In this document: positions 1 to 9,422 of the stretch, piece by piece | How positions within the stretch are numbered: the first letter of the stretch is position 1 | How the letters are laid out: each line of letters opens with the position of its first letter | Origin: Scleromatobacter sp038208735 | GTDB taxonomy: Bacteria; Pseudomonadota; Gammaproteobacteria; Burkholderiales; Burkholderiaceae_C | Reading direction: 5' to 3' | DNA: 64,000 bases | Assembly: GCA_038208735.1 (NCBI GenBank) | Contig: JBBQYL010000002.1 | Span: 1-64,000 of the forward strand | The notes under the pieces: generated by a model | Seen by the model: the letters and a program-made list of their open reading frames with translations, nothing else | Databases searched by the model: none | What the model was told of the DNA's origin: nothing | Position numbers and translations under genes: made by a program

Positions 1-210
1 TACGATCCATGGGAGGGCTTGCCTTGGAAAGAGAGTTGGATGTCTGTCAACACCCATGCTATCGATCCTCGGCCGGCCCTCCTCATTCAATGACTTGGCC
101 GCGACACTTCGACCCGCAGCGGCTTATGTAAGTGCCATTCGGCTTAGCCTGAAGACACTGACGTCCTCCCACAAGCAGGGCTTCGGCGCCCCGAGTTCAC
201 CGGAACCCTC

Positions 211-1182
211 ATGCAACAAGACGATCTCAGCGACGACCCCGAGGATTCCGAACATCCACCTGAAGAGCGCGCCCGTGCCGGTGCGCGCAGCACCTGGTTC
301 AGCGTGGCGGTCAACGTGGGGCTGGCGACGACCCAGGTCATCGTCGGCATCGTCGCGCGGTCGCAGGGCCTGATCGCGGATGGCGTTCACTCGCTGTCCG
401 ACCTCGTCGCGGACATCGTCGTCCTGTTCGCGGGCCACCACAGCAGGAAGGGCGCCGACGCCGACCATCCTTACGGCCACCAGCGTTTCGAAACCGCCGC
501 GTCCCTGGCGCTGGGCGTTCTGTTGCTCGCCGTGGGTCTGGGCATGCTCTGGTCTGCGGTCCACAAGCTCGAGGCGCCGGAGACCGTTCTTCCTGTCGGC
601 CAGGCGGCCCTGTGGGTCGCGGGCGTGGCGCTCGCGACCAAGGAACTCCTGTTTCGCTACATGCTGGCCGTCGCCAAGCGAGTCAAGTCGAGCATGCTCG
701 TGGCCAACGCCTGGCACGCCCGCTCGGATGCAGCGTCGTCGCTGGTAGTGGGGTTGGGGATCGCCGGCAACATGGCCGGTTACCCGATCCTCGACCCGAT
801 CGCCGCACTGATCGTGGGCTTCATGGTTGCGCGCATGGGCTGGTCGTTCGGATGGGACGCGATGCACGACCTGATGGACCGGGCGGCCGACGACGAGGAG
901 GTCGAGGCCATCCGCCGAACGCTGCAGGAAACCCCGGGCATCCACGCCGTCCATGATGTGCGCACGCGCAAGATGGGTGACCTGATCGTCGTCGACGCCC
1001 ATCTCGAAGTGGAGGCGTCCCTCACCGTCGAGGCGGGGCATGCCATCGCCGTCCTGGCGCGCAAGCGCGTGCTCGATCGCCACCGGGTGCTCAACCTGAT
1101 GACGCACGTCGATCCCTGGCGGCCGCCCACGGCGCTGCCGATGGCCGTTGGCGGTCGACGTATCGCCGCCGGCGACTTATGA
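211..1182 (+). CDS. Cation diffusion facilitator (CDF) family metal/H+ antiporter
   Basis: A 323-residue inner-membrane protein with the CDF fold: six hydrophobic segments, then a cytoplasmic ferredoxin-like domain from about residue 225. The transport site is visible as H60-x3-D64 in the TM2 motif ADGVHSLSD and H169-x3-D173 in TM5 (WHARSDA). This HDHD arrangement is, from family knowledge, typical of zinc-preferring CDFs, whereas YiiP-type Zn/Cd carriers have DDHD. The N-terminus is acidic (first 20 residues). The stop overlaps the start of the following P-type ATPase by four bases (ATGA), so the two are translationally coupled and probably act on related cations. Substrate is inferred, not proven. 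The 210 bases upstream hold no gene I can support. Confidence 0.93.
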   Translation: MQQDDLSDDPEDSEHPPEERARAGARSTWFSVAVNVGLATTQVIVGIVARSQGLIADGVHSLSDLVADIVVLFAGHHSRKGADADHPYGHQRFETAASLALGVLLLAVGLGMLWSAVHKLEAPETVLPVGQAALWVAGVALATKELLFRYMLAVAKRVKSSMLVANAWHARSDAASSLVVGLGIAGNMAGYPILDPIAALIVGFMVARMGWSFGWDAMHDLMDRAADDEEVEAIRRTLQETPGIHAVHDVRTRKMGDLIVVDAHLEVEASLTVEAGHAIAVLARKRVLDRHRVLNLMTHVDPWRPPTALPMAVGGRRIAAGDL

Positions 1183-3761
1183 GCGCGAACCTCGTGCGTA
1201 CAGGCCTGACCAGCGCCGAGGCAAGATCGCGGCTCGCCAAGGATGGCGCCAACGAATTGGCGGCGGCAAGTCGGCGCGGCGCGTGGCTGCTGCTGCGCGA
1301 GGTGGTTTCGGAGCCGATGTTTCTGTTGCTGGTCGGCTGTGGCGCGATTTACATGCTGCTGGGCGATCGCAACGAAGCCTTGATGCTGCTGGGCTTCGTG
1401 TTCGTGGTGATCGGCATCACGTTCGTGCAGCAACGCCGCACGGAAAGGTCGTTGGACGCCTTGCGTGACATGTCGAGCCCGCAAGCGTTGGCCTTGCGCG
1501 ACGGTGTCGCCGCAAAGATCGCGAGCAGTGAGCTGGTGTGTGGCGACGTGGTACTGCTCGCGGAAGGCGATCGCGTCGCAGCAGACATGGAACTTTTCGA
1601 GGCGTCCAATCTCACGGTCGACGAATCGATGCTGACCGGAGAGTCGGTGCCGGTCAGCAAGTTCGTGCGCGAGTGTGCGCCAAACGGAGGCGTCGACAGT
1701 CCCGAATCGGCGGACTACCGTGTCTTCTCGGGGACGCTCGTCACGCAGGGAACCGCGTGCGGCCAGGTGATCGCGACCGGCGAGCGGAGCGCACTCGGGC
1801 GCATCGGCAAGTCTCTCGAAGCGATCGGGATGACGGATACCCCGATCCAGCGCGAGACGCAGCGCATCGTCAAGCGCGTGGCGATCGCGGGCTTGCTGCT
1901 GGCGTGTCTGCTCGCGATCGCATATCGCGTGTCCACCGGTCTGTGGTTGCCGGCGCTGCTGGCGGGGCTGACCCTGGCCATGGCGATCCTGCCGGAAGAA
2001 CTTCCCGTGATCCTGACGCTGTTCATGGGCCTCGGCGCCTGGCGCCTCTCACGCGAGAAGGTATTGGCGCGCCGGATTCCCGCGATCGAACTGCTTGGCG
2101 CGACGACGGTCCTTTGCGTCGACAAGACGGGAACGCTGACGGTCAACCGCATGTCGGTGCGAACACTGTGGTCGGAAGCCGCGGTGCATGACTTTGTGCC
2201 GGGCGTCTTACGACCGCTCGAGGAGGCGCTGCACGGCGTTCTCGAGTACGCGGTGCTGGCCAGCCATCGCCGCGCTTTCGATCCGATGGAGTCGGCGATC
2301 GTCCAGGCCGGCCAGAGCCTTCTGGCGAACACGGAACACCTGCACGCCGACTGGCTTCTGGTCGACGACTACCCGCTTTCGCGCGAGATGCTCGCGATGT
2401 CCCGTGTCTGGCGGTCACCGAACCTCGCCGAGCACGTGATCGCGGCCAAGGGCGCGCCCGAGGCGATCGTCGACCTGTGCCACATGAGCCCGGAGCGGCG
2501 TGTCACCGTAGCTGCGCAAGTGGCCGCCCTCGCACGCCAGGGGCTGCGCGTGCTCGGGGTTGCACGGGCCCGCTTCGGTGTGGCCCCGTTGCCTGACATC
2601 CAGCACGACTTCGACTTCGAGTTCCTGGGGCTACTGGGTCTGGAGGATCCGGTTCGCCTCGATGTTCCGCAGGCCATCGCCGAGTGTCGGACCGCCGGCA
2701 TCCGGGTGGTGATGATTACGGGCGACCACTCCGCGACGGCGCTGGCGATCGCCCGCGCTGCGGGACTGGCCGACGATGGTGCAGTCCTCACGGGTCAGGC
2801 GATGAGCGAGATGAGCGACACCGACCTGCGCGCGCGTCTTTCCGACACGCACGTCTTCAGCCGCATTCCGCCAGACCAGAAATTGCGTATCGTCCAGGCC
2901 TTCCGCGCGCGCGGAGACATCGTCGCGATGACCGGCGACGGCGTCAACGATGCCCCCGCCCTGAAGGCCGCGGACATCGGCGTGGCGATGGGCGCCCGCG
3001 GCACCGACGTTGCACGCGAGGCAGCTGCGTTGGTTCTCCTGACGGACGACTTTGCGTCCCTCGTCACCGCGGTGCGGTACGGCCGGCGGGTGTTCGCGAA
3101 CCTGCGCAAGGCCATCGTGTTCGTCGTCGCCGTCCACCTGCCCATCGTCGGGCTCTCGGTGCTGCCGGTGCTTCTGGGCTGGCCGATGCTGTTGATGCCG
3201 GTGCACATCCTGTTCCTGCAGCTCATCATCGATCCGGCGTGTTCGATCGTCTTCGAGGCCGAGCCGATCGAAGCCGGCGCGATGACCGCGCCGCCGCGGC
3301 GGCCGGATGCGCGTCTCTTCGACATGGCGGTCCTCGTCCGCGGGCTCTGCCAGGGCGCAGGCTTGCTGGCGACGTTGCTGCTGACCTTTGCCCTGGCGCG
3401 CCACTACGGCGAGCCGGACGACGCGGCGAGGGCCTTGACGTTCTCGGTCATGGTGCTGTCCAACCTGGGACTCATCTTGGCCAATCGACGCTGGGATCAC
3501 GTATCGATGCAAGGACGCCCACCGACCAATTCGGCGTTCCGGTGGATGGCTGCGGCGGCCACCGTCTTGCTGGTCTGCATCCTCGGCATTCCCGCGGTTG
3601 GCGCCCTGTTTAGCTTCACGCTTCCAACGCCAGGCATGCTGGCGGTGGGCGCGCTGCTTGTCGCCCTCAATGTCGCCTGGTTCGAAGGAGTGAAGCGGGT
3701 GCTCAAGAAGGACGCGACCCCCACCGAGCAGTCGGGGCAATGTCACGCGGCCGGCGAATGA
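1179..3761 (+). CDS. P2-type cation-transporting ATPase
   Basis: An 860-residue P-type ATPase. The actuator motif is TGES near residue 152, the TM4 motif is PEELP (PEGLP in classical Ca2+ pumps), the phosphorylated aspartate is D315 in DKTGTLT, and the hinge motif is TGDGVNDAP. It has an N-terminal cation-ATPase domain and several C-terminal membrane helices, but no CPC motif and no heavy-metal-binding domain. It is therefore a P2-like Ca2+/cation pump rather than a P1B metal exporter. The start is fixed by the ATGA overlap with the CDF gene. It forms an operon with the CDF gene and with the AI-2E-family gene one base downstream. The exact ion cannot be read from the sequence. Confidence 0.93.
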   Translation: MSANLVRTGLTSAEARSRLAKDGANELAAASRRGAWLLLREVVSEPMFLLLVGCGAIYMLLGDRNEALMLLGFVFVVIGITFVQQRRTERSLDALRDMSSPQALALRDGVAAKIASSELVCGDVVLLAEGDRVAADMELFEASNLTVDESMLTGESVPVSKFVRECAPNGGVDSPESADYRVFSGTLVTQGTACGQVIATGERSALGRIGKSLEAIGMTDTPIQRETQRIVKRVAIAGLLLACLLAIAYRVSTGLWLPALLAGLTLAMAILPEELPVILTLFMGLGAWRLSREKVLARRIPAIELLGATTVLCVDKTGTLTVNRMSVRTLWSEAAVHDFVPGVLRPLEEALHGVLEYAVLASHRRAFDPMESAIVQAGQSLLANTEHLHADWLLVDDYPLSREMLAMSRVWRSPNLAEHVIAAKGAPEAIVDLCHMSPERRVTVAAQVAALARQGLRVLGVARARFGVAPLPDIQHDFDFEFLGLLGLEDPVRLDVPQAIAECRTAGIRVVMITGDHSATALAIARAAGLADDGAVLTGQAMSEMSDTDLRARLSDTHVFSRIPPDQKLRIVQAFRARGDIVAMTGDGVNDAPALKAADIGVAMGARGTDVAREAAALVLLTDDFASLVTAVRYGRRVFANLRKAIVFVVAVHLPIVGLSVLPVLLGWPMLLMPVHILFLQLIIDPACSIVFEAEPIEAGAMTAPPRRPDARLFDMAVLVRGLCQGAGLLATLLLTFALARHYGEPDDAARALTFSVMVLSNLGLILANRRWDHVSMQGRPPTNSAFRWMAAAATVLLVCILGIPAVGALFSFTLPTPGMLAVGALLVALNVAWFEGVKRVLKKDATPTEQSGQCHAAGE

Positions 3762-3762
3762 C

Positions 3763-4860
3763 ATGATCCCTGCCTCGCCCCGTGTTGCGGCACCCCCTCG
3801 ACCTGGCAAAGGCTGGCCGGTCCGGGCATGCATCGCGATCGCCGCCTGCTGGATCCTGGCGCCATTTTTGTCCGCCTTGGCGTGGGCCTGCATCCTCGCC
3901 CACGTGACCTGGCCCATGCATTCTCGCCTGATGCGAACGATGCCCACGCTGCCGAAGACAGGTGCTGTGCTGTCGACCGCGGCAGTAGCGACAGCTGTAG
4001 TGCTCCCCCTGGTGAGTCTCAGCGCCTGGTTGCGAGCCGATGCGGCCGCCGTCGCGCACTTTATCGGCGGCTACCTGGATCGGGGCATGAACGATGTGCT
4101 GGATAGCGCGACCGGAATCCCCTTCATCGGCCCGGCGATACACGATTGGTTCGCCGACCGCATCGGCACCGATGCCAGCCTGCGTGACTTCGTCAAGCAG
4201 TGGGCAGCCGAAGGACTGGGCGCACTACTGAGCGTACTCGGGGGTGTCGGCCGCAACGCGGTGAGGTTCGGTCTTGCGATCATTTTCCTGTACGTTCTTT
4301 ACCGTCGTGGCGAGGAAGTGATTGCGGCGCTGAGAAAGGCGCTGCGAAAGACCGCCGGCGCCGAAGGCGAGCGCTGGATCCGGGTGGCGGCGGCCGCCAA
4401 TCGCGCAGTCATGCGGAGCCTGCTACTGGCAGCCCGTGCTGCAGGGGGTCGTGGCCGGCATCGGCTACTGGCTCGTCGGCATCGAGGCACCACTGCTGCT
4501 GGGCTTTGCCACAGCCGTCGCGTCCCTGCTGCCCATGGTGGGAACGTTCCTCGTGTGGGGCCCGCGAGCCTGGTCTTGCTCTCGACAGGCCACCCGTTGG
4601 CCGCACTTTCGCTCCTGGCCTGGGGAACGCTGCTCGTCCATCCCCTGGACAACGTCCAGCGGCCATTGTTCATCAGTAGTGCCGTGGACATTCCCTTCTT
4701 TCTGGTCTTCCTCGGGGTCGTAGGCGGCATCTCGGCCTTCGGCCTGGTGGGCCTCGTCATCGGCCCCGTCGTCCTGTCGGTCTGCTGGAGCATGACGCGC
4801 CAGGCCTGCCCGCCTCCGGAACACGACTCCGACGATGCAGCGGTCAGGAGAACGTCGTGA
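3763..4860 (+). pseudogene. AI-2E/PerM family membrane protein with two compensating frameshifts
   Basis: The reading frame is open for 365 residues, but about residues 220-267 are arginine-rich and unlike a membrane protein. The +1 frame over 4436-4565 encodes the expected family sequence (GVVAGIGYWLVGIEAP, then ASLLPMVGTFLVWGP). The family sequence then returns to the original frame (ASLVLLSTGHPLAALSLLAW). This needs a gain of about one base near 4415-4435 and a loss of one base near 4563. Apart from this the protein has the AI-2E exporter pattern of N-terminal helices, a soluble middle and C-terminal helices. It starts one base after the ATPase stop. Either a recently damaged gene or a pair of sequencing errors fits. 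Confidence 0.75.
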
Positions 4861-5077
4861 TCTCGTGGGCTATCGATTCGTTTCTTGCCGGCCACTGCTT
4901 GGGTCCCTGGTTGCAGGGTTGGTGGGGTGAAGCGGACGCCTGTCCTCGCCTAGCCGCGGCCGGAAAGCGTTCTTGCTCCGCGATGCGACATTGGCGGCGA
5001 TCGCCCATCACCGCAATCTGGAGCAACCAGGAATCATCAACATGTCCCATCACCGCCCGCAACCTTGACCTCCATCC

Positions 5078-5617
5078 ATGACGCCCTCCTTGCCTCTCCA
5101 GCCCAGCTACGACCGCCGCACGATAGCCCTCCATTGGCTCACAGCACTTCTGGTCATCAGCCTTTGGCTGCTTGGCCAGACCATCGACTGGTTTCCGAAA
5201 GGCAGCCCGCGTGCGATCGCTCGGAGCACCCACATCACACTCGGGGTGGGGCTGGCATTCGTGCTGATTCGCCGGATCTGGTGGCGACTGGCCGATGGTG
5301 TGCGCATGAAAGGGGCAGGTAGCAATGCCTTCGACACGATCGCCACATGGACTCACAAAGTCCTCTACCTGCTGCTGGTCGGTACCGTACTGCTGGGAAT
5401 CGCGAACACCTGGGTGCGCGGCGACACTTTGTTCATGCTGCTGAAGATTCCCGCCTTCGATCCTGGCAACACGGCGCTGCGCGAGTCCGTCGAGAATTTG
5501 CATTCGTGGGCGGCAAACATCCTGCTGATCGTCGCTGGACTGCACGCCGCCGCGGCGCTGTTGCACCATTTCGTCCTCAAGGACGATATCCTGAGACGTA
5601 TGTTGCCGCGGCGTTAG
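5078..5617 (+). CDS. Cytochrome b561 family protein
   Basis: A 179-residue protein with four transmembrane helices and the histidine pattern of bacterial b561 (CybB-like) di-haem cytochromes: H in LHWLTA (about residue 22), STHITLG (about 47), LHSWAAN (about 145) and LHAAAALLHH (about 160). These proteins pass electrons between quinol and periplasmic acceptors such as superoxide or YceI-type partners. No YceI gene is adjacent. It follows the cation-pump operon after a 217-base gap. In that gap a frame at about 4978-5068 spells a coding-like tail (DATLAAIAHHRN) that I could not assign. Confidence 0.9.
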   Translation: MTPSLPLQPSYDRRTIALHWLTALLVISLWLLGQTIDWFPKGSPRAIARSTHITLGVGLAFVLIRRIWWRLADGVRMKGAGSNAFDTIATWTHKVLYLLLVGTVLLGIANTWVRGDTLFMLLKIPAFDPGNTALRESVENLHSWAANILLIVAGLHAAAALLHHFVLKDDILRRMLPRR

Positions 5618-5845
5618 AGCGTGAGCTGGATAGCAAAGGGCTTGGCCCAGCACGCAGCCTGATATCGTTTTCTCTGAGGTCTGACGGCAACGAACGAATG
5701 CACGCTCAACCTTGCGTGCAAGACGGCTATCGCAAGTCCCCGTTCAAGAAGTGTAAGCACCGAGGGCGCCGTACTGCTGCGCTGGTCGCCTCACACGGGG
5801 CACCTAATCGACCCCCAGCGGTCATTGCTTCACATCAATGGTGGC

Positions 5846-6268
5846 TCACTGCCTCGGCATCTCACCGTCGCGATGGTGCATGTGGCCGGCCATGGCGTCG
5901 GTGCCATGGTCATGCAGTTGCGCATCGAACCAGGCGTGCAAAGCCTCGACCAGCTTCGGATCGGCCGTGCGATACGTCAACTCCGCGCCGCCTTCGACAT
6001 CCTTGTAGTCGATGGCAACCTGACCGACCGTGGAGGCCTTGAGCTCGGCCAGCCCGGGCATGTCTGGGCCGTGAATCTGCGTCGGCCCGGAGAAGTCGCC
6101 TTTCAGGAACTGCGCCTGGAGCTCGTGCAGGTGCCCGCGCACCAGATCCACCTGCTTCGTGTCGGTCCGGCTCTTCGCGACCACGCGCTGCGTCCCGCCG
6201 TCGGAGGTCGCGGTGAACGCATGCGTCGTCGCCTTCAGGCTGAACGGCATCACGTCGGCGCCGCGCAT
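5846..6268 (-). CDS. Conserved His-rich protein, probably missing its signal peptide
   Basis: This 140-residue protein belongs to a small betaproteobacterial family sometimes mislabelled aspartate carbamoyltransferase; no carbamoyltransferase motif is present. It has the family core HLHELQAQFLKGDFSGP and the HGPDMPGLAELKA segment, and ends in a His-rich tail (GHMHHRDGE) that could bind metal. Family members normally carry a signal peptide. Here the frame continues upstream of the first ATG (reading QRQADVAM, family-like) with no stop and no signal peptide, running into the arsR region. The true start is therefore uncertain and the 5' end may have been deleted. It overlaps the end of arsR by 19 bases and is the last gene of the sulfide/efflux operon. 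Confidence 0.7.
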   Translation of the reverse strand: MRGADVMPFSLKATTHAFTATSDGGTQRVVAKSRTDTKQVDLVRGHLHELQAQFLKGDFSGPTQIHGPDMPGLAELKASTVGQVAIDYKDVEGGAELTYRTADPKLVEALHAWFDAQLHDHGTDAMAGHMHHRDGEMPRQ

Positions 6269-6684
6269 GGCGACATCGGCCTGGCGCTGAGTGTCGTCCG
6301 CGTGGACGGCGAACTGCTCAACCAGGTGATTCTCGCGGGGTTCGCCCGTTCCGGTCGATGAGACAGCGCTTTGCGGCGCGGTGCGTAGAGACGCGTCAAT
6401 ATTGCCAGGATTTCAACGAGCTTCGCGTCGGCGAGCCTGTAGAAAATCCGTTTGCCCTCGCGGCGCGTCGCCACCACGCCGTCAGTGCGCAGGACGCATA
6501 GCTGCTGCGACAGCGTGGGCTGATGGATGCCCAGCAGTTCCTCCATCCGGCTCACGCACAGTTCGCCCTGCGAGAGCTGGCACAGGATCAGGAGCCTGTC
6601 TTCATTGGCAAGCGCCTTCAAGAGGGGGACGGCCCTGCCTGCGATGCTGCGCAGCACGAGCGGGTCGACCAGGGGCTTGTCCAT
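6250..6684 (-). CDS. ArsR-family winged-helix regulator (BigR/SqrR-like)
   Basis: About 144 residues. The ArsR helix-turn-helix is clear (MEELLGIHQPTLSQQL) with the wing TRREGKRIFYRL. It resembles sulfide/persulfide sensors of the BigR/SqrR/YgaV group, whose first sensing cysteine sits in LCQLSQGE (C35 here). The second sensing cysteine of that group, usually in a C-terminal LYC motif, is alanine here (LYAPRR, about residue 101). About 40 residues of low-complexity sequence follow where the family normally ends, suggesting lost termination. The ATG at 6684 was chosen because the fold begins there; upstream codons overlap sqr. It lies 19 bases after sqr, so it may report on sulfide, but its redox chemistry is probably altered. 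Confidence 0.85.
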   Translation of the reverse strand: MDKPLVDPLVLRSIAGRAVPLLKALANEDRLLILCQLSQGELCVSRMEELLGIHQPTLSQQLCVLRTDGVVATRREGKRIFYRLADAKLVEILAILTRLYAPRRKALSHRPERANPARITWLSSSPSTRTTLSARPMSPCAAPT

Positions 6685-6703
6685 CACGGCAAGGCAGCCG
6701 ACC

Positions 6704-7990
6704 TCACTCGGGCTGCGCCCGGCGCTCCAGACGTTCGAGCCCGAGCATCTTGAAGATGTACTTCTCGTAGATCGGCTCCGACGTTCCATTCTTCATCTTG
6801 TAGAGGAAGTACTTCTCGAACGCCACCTTGGCCAGGTGCACCCACTTGCCCTTCTTGAACCAGTTGACGTTGCGGGGCGGAATCTGCGGCATCGCGACGA
6901 ACGCCATGCCGGTGTCGCCCATGTCGGCCAGGCAGATCGCGTTCCAGCTCCCCTTGGCGTCGGCCGGCTGGCCCGCCAGGTCGGCCGCGATGTTGTGCAC
7001 GATGGCGGTCACCATGGTCTCGATCATGTAGCCCGTCTTGGGCGCACCGGTCGGCACGGGCGTCACCTCCACCGGGGGGATCGCCACGCAGACGCCGGCG
7101 GAGTGGATGTTGCGGTACTTCTTGCTGCGCTGGAATTCGTCGATCAGCACGAAGCCGCGCGGGTTGCACAGGCCCTCGACCGCAGCGACCGGATCCACTC
7201 CCTTGAAGGCGGGGATCATCATGCTGTACCTGAACGGCAGTTCATGCTCCTTCTTGACGCCCCCCTGTTCGTCGAGCTCGGTGACGAACATCCTGCCGGC
7301 CTCGACCCGGGTGACCTTGGCGTTGGTGATCCACTTGATGTCGTTCGAGCGGAACTCGCTCTCGAGCATCGTCTTGGAGTCCCCGACTCCGCCGAGACCC
7401 ATGTGGCCGATGTAGGGTTCGCTGGTCACGAACGTGATCGGCACCTTGCTGCGCAACTTGCGCCGCTTCAGGTCGGTGTTGAAGATGAACGAGAACTCGT
7501 AGGCCGGCCCGAAACACGACGCGAAGGGCATCGCGCCGATGATCGCGGGACCCGGGTCGGCCAGGAAGCGCTGATAGTTCGCCCATGTCTGCTCGGCGTG
7601 GTCGATGGTGCAGATCGATTGCGTGTGCCCTCCGGGGCCGGCACCCGGCACCTCGTCGAATGAAAGCTTCGGCCCGGTGGTGATGACGAGGTGGTCGTAG
7701 GCCAGCCGGGTGCCGTCCGCCAGTTCGATGGCGTTGTTGTCGGCGTCGATGCGCGTCACCGGCTGGGCGATGAAGGCGATGTCCTTCTTCTCGAGGTGGG
7801 GTCGGATCGGGAACGTGATCGCCTCGCGTTCCCGCCAGCCCACGGCCACCCAGGGATTGGATGGCACGAACTGGAAGTAGTCCACCGAATTGACCACGGT
7901 GATGCGATGCTCGCGACCCAATTTCTCACGCAGCTCGTAGGCAGCGGGCATCCCGCCCGTTCCGGCACCAAGGACGACGATGTTCGACAT
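6704..7990 (-). CDS. sqr: Sulfide:quinone oxidoreductase (type I-like)
   Basis: A 428-residue membrane-associated flavoprotein that oxidises sulfide to polysulfide/S0 and reduces quinone. It matches the Acidithiobacillus SQR pattern along its whole length: N-terminal FAD motif GAGTGGMPAAYEL, FQFVPSNPWV, the three catalytic cysteines C127 (SICT), C159 (ASCFGP) and C353 (WNAICLADMGD), PTGAPKTGYMIE near the quinone site, and an amphipathic C-terminal tail (WVHLAKVAFEKYF) for membrane contact. The start is supported by an AGGAG site eight bases upstream of ATG 7990. It sits between the TolC-like gene and arsR in one operon, placing sulfide detoxification in the efflux cluster. Confidence 0.95.
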   Translation of the reverse strand: MSNIVVLGAGTGGMPAAYELREKLGREHRITVVNSVDYFQFVPSNPWVAVGWREREAITFPIRPHLEKKDIAFIAQPVTRIDADNNAIELADGTRLAYDHLVITTGPKLSFDEVPGAGPGGHTQSICTIDHAEQTWANYQRFLADPGPAIIGAMPFASCFGPAYEFSFIFNTDLKRRKLRSKVPITFVTSEPYIGHMGLGGVGDSKTMLESEFRSNDIKWITNAKVTRVEAGRMFVTELDEQGGVKKEHELPFRYSMMIPAFKGVDPVAAVEGLCNPRGFVLIDEFQRSKKYRNIHSAGVCVAIPPVEVTPVPTGAPKTGYMIETMVTAIVHNIAADLAGQPADAKGSWNAICLADMGDTGMAFVAMPQIPPRNVNWFKKGKWVHLAKVAFEKYFLYKMKNGTSEPIYEKYIFKMLGLERLERRAQPE

Positions 7991-8018
7991 GGCGGTCTCC
8001 TGAAAGGTCTGTTTTTGA

Positions 8019-9422
8019 TCAATGCTCGGTCGGGATGCGCAGTGTCGAATTGACGTCGCGCAGCCAGGCTTCGTCGAGGCGGCCGGCGGCGGCGGCGAGC
8101 CGCAGCCGATCCATCGCCAGGTCGATGCGCGCCTGCAGCAGCGCAAGCTCGGCGCTGGCGGCGTCGTTCTCCGCGTTGAGCAGTTCCAGCGTCGTGCGGT
8201 CGCCGACCTGGTGACCCAGGCGCGTGCCGTCCAGGCGCGACCGCGTCGACAGCAGCGCCTGCGTCAACGCCGTGATCCGCCCCGCCCCGACCGTCAGTCC
8301 GAGCCAGGCCGAGCGGGCCTGCTGGGCCACCTGCTGGCGTGCGCGGTCGGCCTGGGCCTGTGCCTTCTCGATGCCGTGCTGGGCCTCCTGCGCACGCGCG
8401 CCGCGCATGCCGCCCGTGTAGAGCGGAATCGACACCTGCACACCGATCATGCGGTTGCCGGAACTGTTGGTCGCATTGCCGTAGTCGCCCCTGCCGCTCA
8501 GGCGCTCGCGGCCCAGTTGCGCGACAAGGTCCACGCTCGGCGACAGCAAGCCCCGGGACTTGGCCGCTTCCTGGCGTGCGACCTCGACTGCTGCGAGCTG
8601 CAGGCGAAGTTGCGGGCTGCGCGCCTGCGCTTCCTGCAGCCAGTTCGCCATCGGCGCCAGGGAAGCGGGCGTGTCGACCGCGGCGGGAATCATCAGCGAC
8701 AGGCCCGCGGGCTGCAGCCCCGTCGCGTCCGCGAAGTCTTCCTGCTTCAGGCGCAGGTCGGTCTCCAGCGCGAGCACCTGGGCCGCGATGGCCTCGACGC
8801 GCGCCGCGGCCTCATGGGTATCGGTGATCGGAACGTCGCCCAGGCGGAAGCGATCCTGCGTCTCGACGAGTGCCTTGGCCACGGCCTGCTGCTGCTGGCG
8901 CAGCACGCGCAAGGCCTCCTGCGCCGATACGACGTCGAGATAGCGCCGGGACGTGTCGAGGATCAGCAACTGCTGCGCGGCATCCCACTCGAGGTCCGCC
9001 TCCTCGGCGGACAATTCCAGCTGGCGTCCCTGCGCATCGCGCTCGCGGTCGTAGAGCGGCAGGCTGGCGCTCAGCCCGACGCGGCCGAGCACGCCCCGGT
9101 TGATCGACGTGTCGAAGCCGACCCCAGACGAGGTGCCCAAGCCGGGCGCCGAGAACTGTGCGCCAGCGACGTGGGTGTCGCTGCCCGCGACGCCCGCCGT
9201 GCCGGCGAGCATCACCGTGGGGCGCCACAGCGCATGCGCCTCGTCGCGACGGCTGGCTCCGGCTTCCCAGGCGGCCCGTGCGGCCGCATAGTCGAGGTCG
9301 TGCTGCTGGGCGGCACGCCAGGCATCGACCAGGTCCGTCGCACCAGCGGGCAGACAGGTCGCTGCAACCAGGGCGCAGGTCAATGCAAGGCCGAAGCGCA
9401 GGGGCAGTCGGGAATGCGCCAT
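8019..9422 (-). CDS. TolC-family outer-membrane efflux channel
   Basis: A 467-residue protein with a cleavable signal peptide (hydrophobic stretch FGLALTCALVAATCLPAGA) and two repeated OEP domains rich in long amphipathic helices (for example TNSSGNRMIGVQVSIPLYTGG followed by coiled coil). It should form the trimeric outer-membrane duct for the RND pump encoded upstream in the same transcript. The start ATG at 9422 shares one base with the thioredoxin stop (TGATG), indicating coupling. sqr begins 28 bases downstream. Confidence 0.93.
   Translation of the reverse strand: MAHSRLPLRFGLALTCALVAATCLPAGATDLVDAWRAAQQHDLDYAAARAAWEAGASRRDEAHALWRPTVMLAGTAGVAGSDTHVAGAQFSAPGLGTSSGVGFDTSINRGVLGRVGLSASLPLYDRERDAQGRQLELSAEEADLEWDAAQQLLILDTSRRYLDVVSAQEALRVLRQQQQAVAKALVETQDRFRLGDVPITDTHEAAARVEAIAAQVLALETDLRLKQEDFADATGLQPAGLSLMIPAAVDTPASLAPMANWLQEAQARSPQLRLQLAAVEVARQEAAKSRGLLSPSVDLVAQLGRERLSGRGDYGNATNSSGNRMIGVQVSIPLYTGGMRGARAQEAQHGIEKAQAQADRARQQVAQQARSAWLGLTVGAGRITALTQALLSTRSRLDGTRLGHQVGDRTTLELLNAENDAASAELALLQARIDLAMDRLRLAAAAGRLDEAWLRDVNSTLRIPTEH

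Noticed and set aside
5846..6268. Naming the small His-rich protein aspartate carbamoyltransferase
   Set aside because: That label circulates for this family, but no carbamoyl-phosphate or aspartate-binding motif is present and the protein is far too short.
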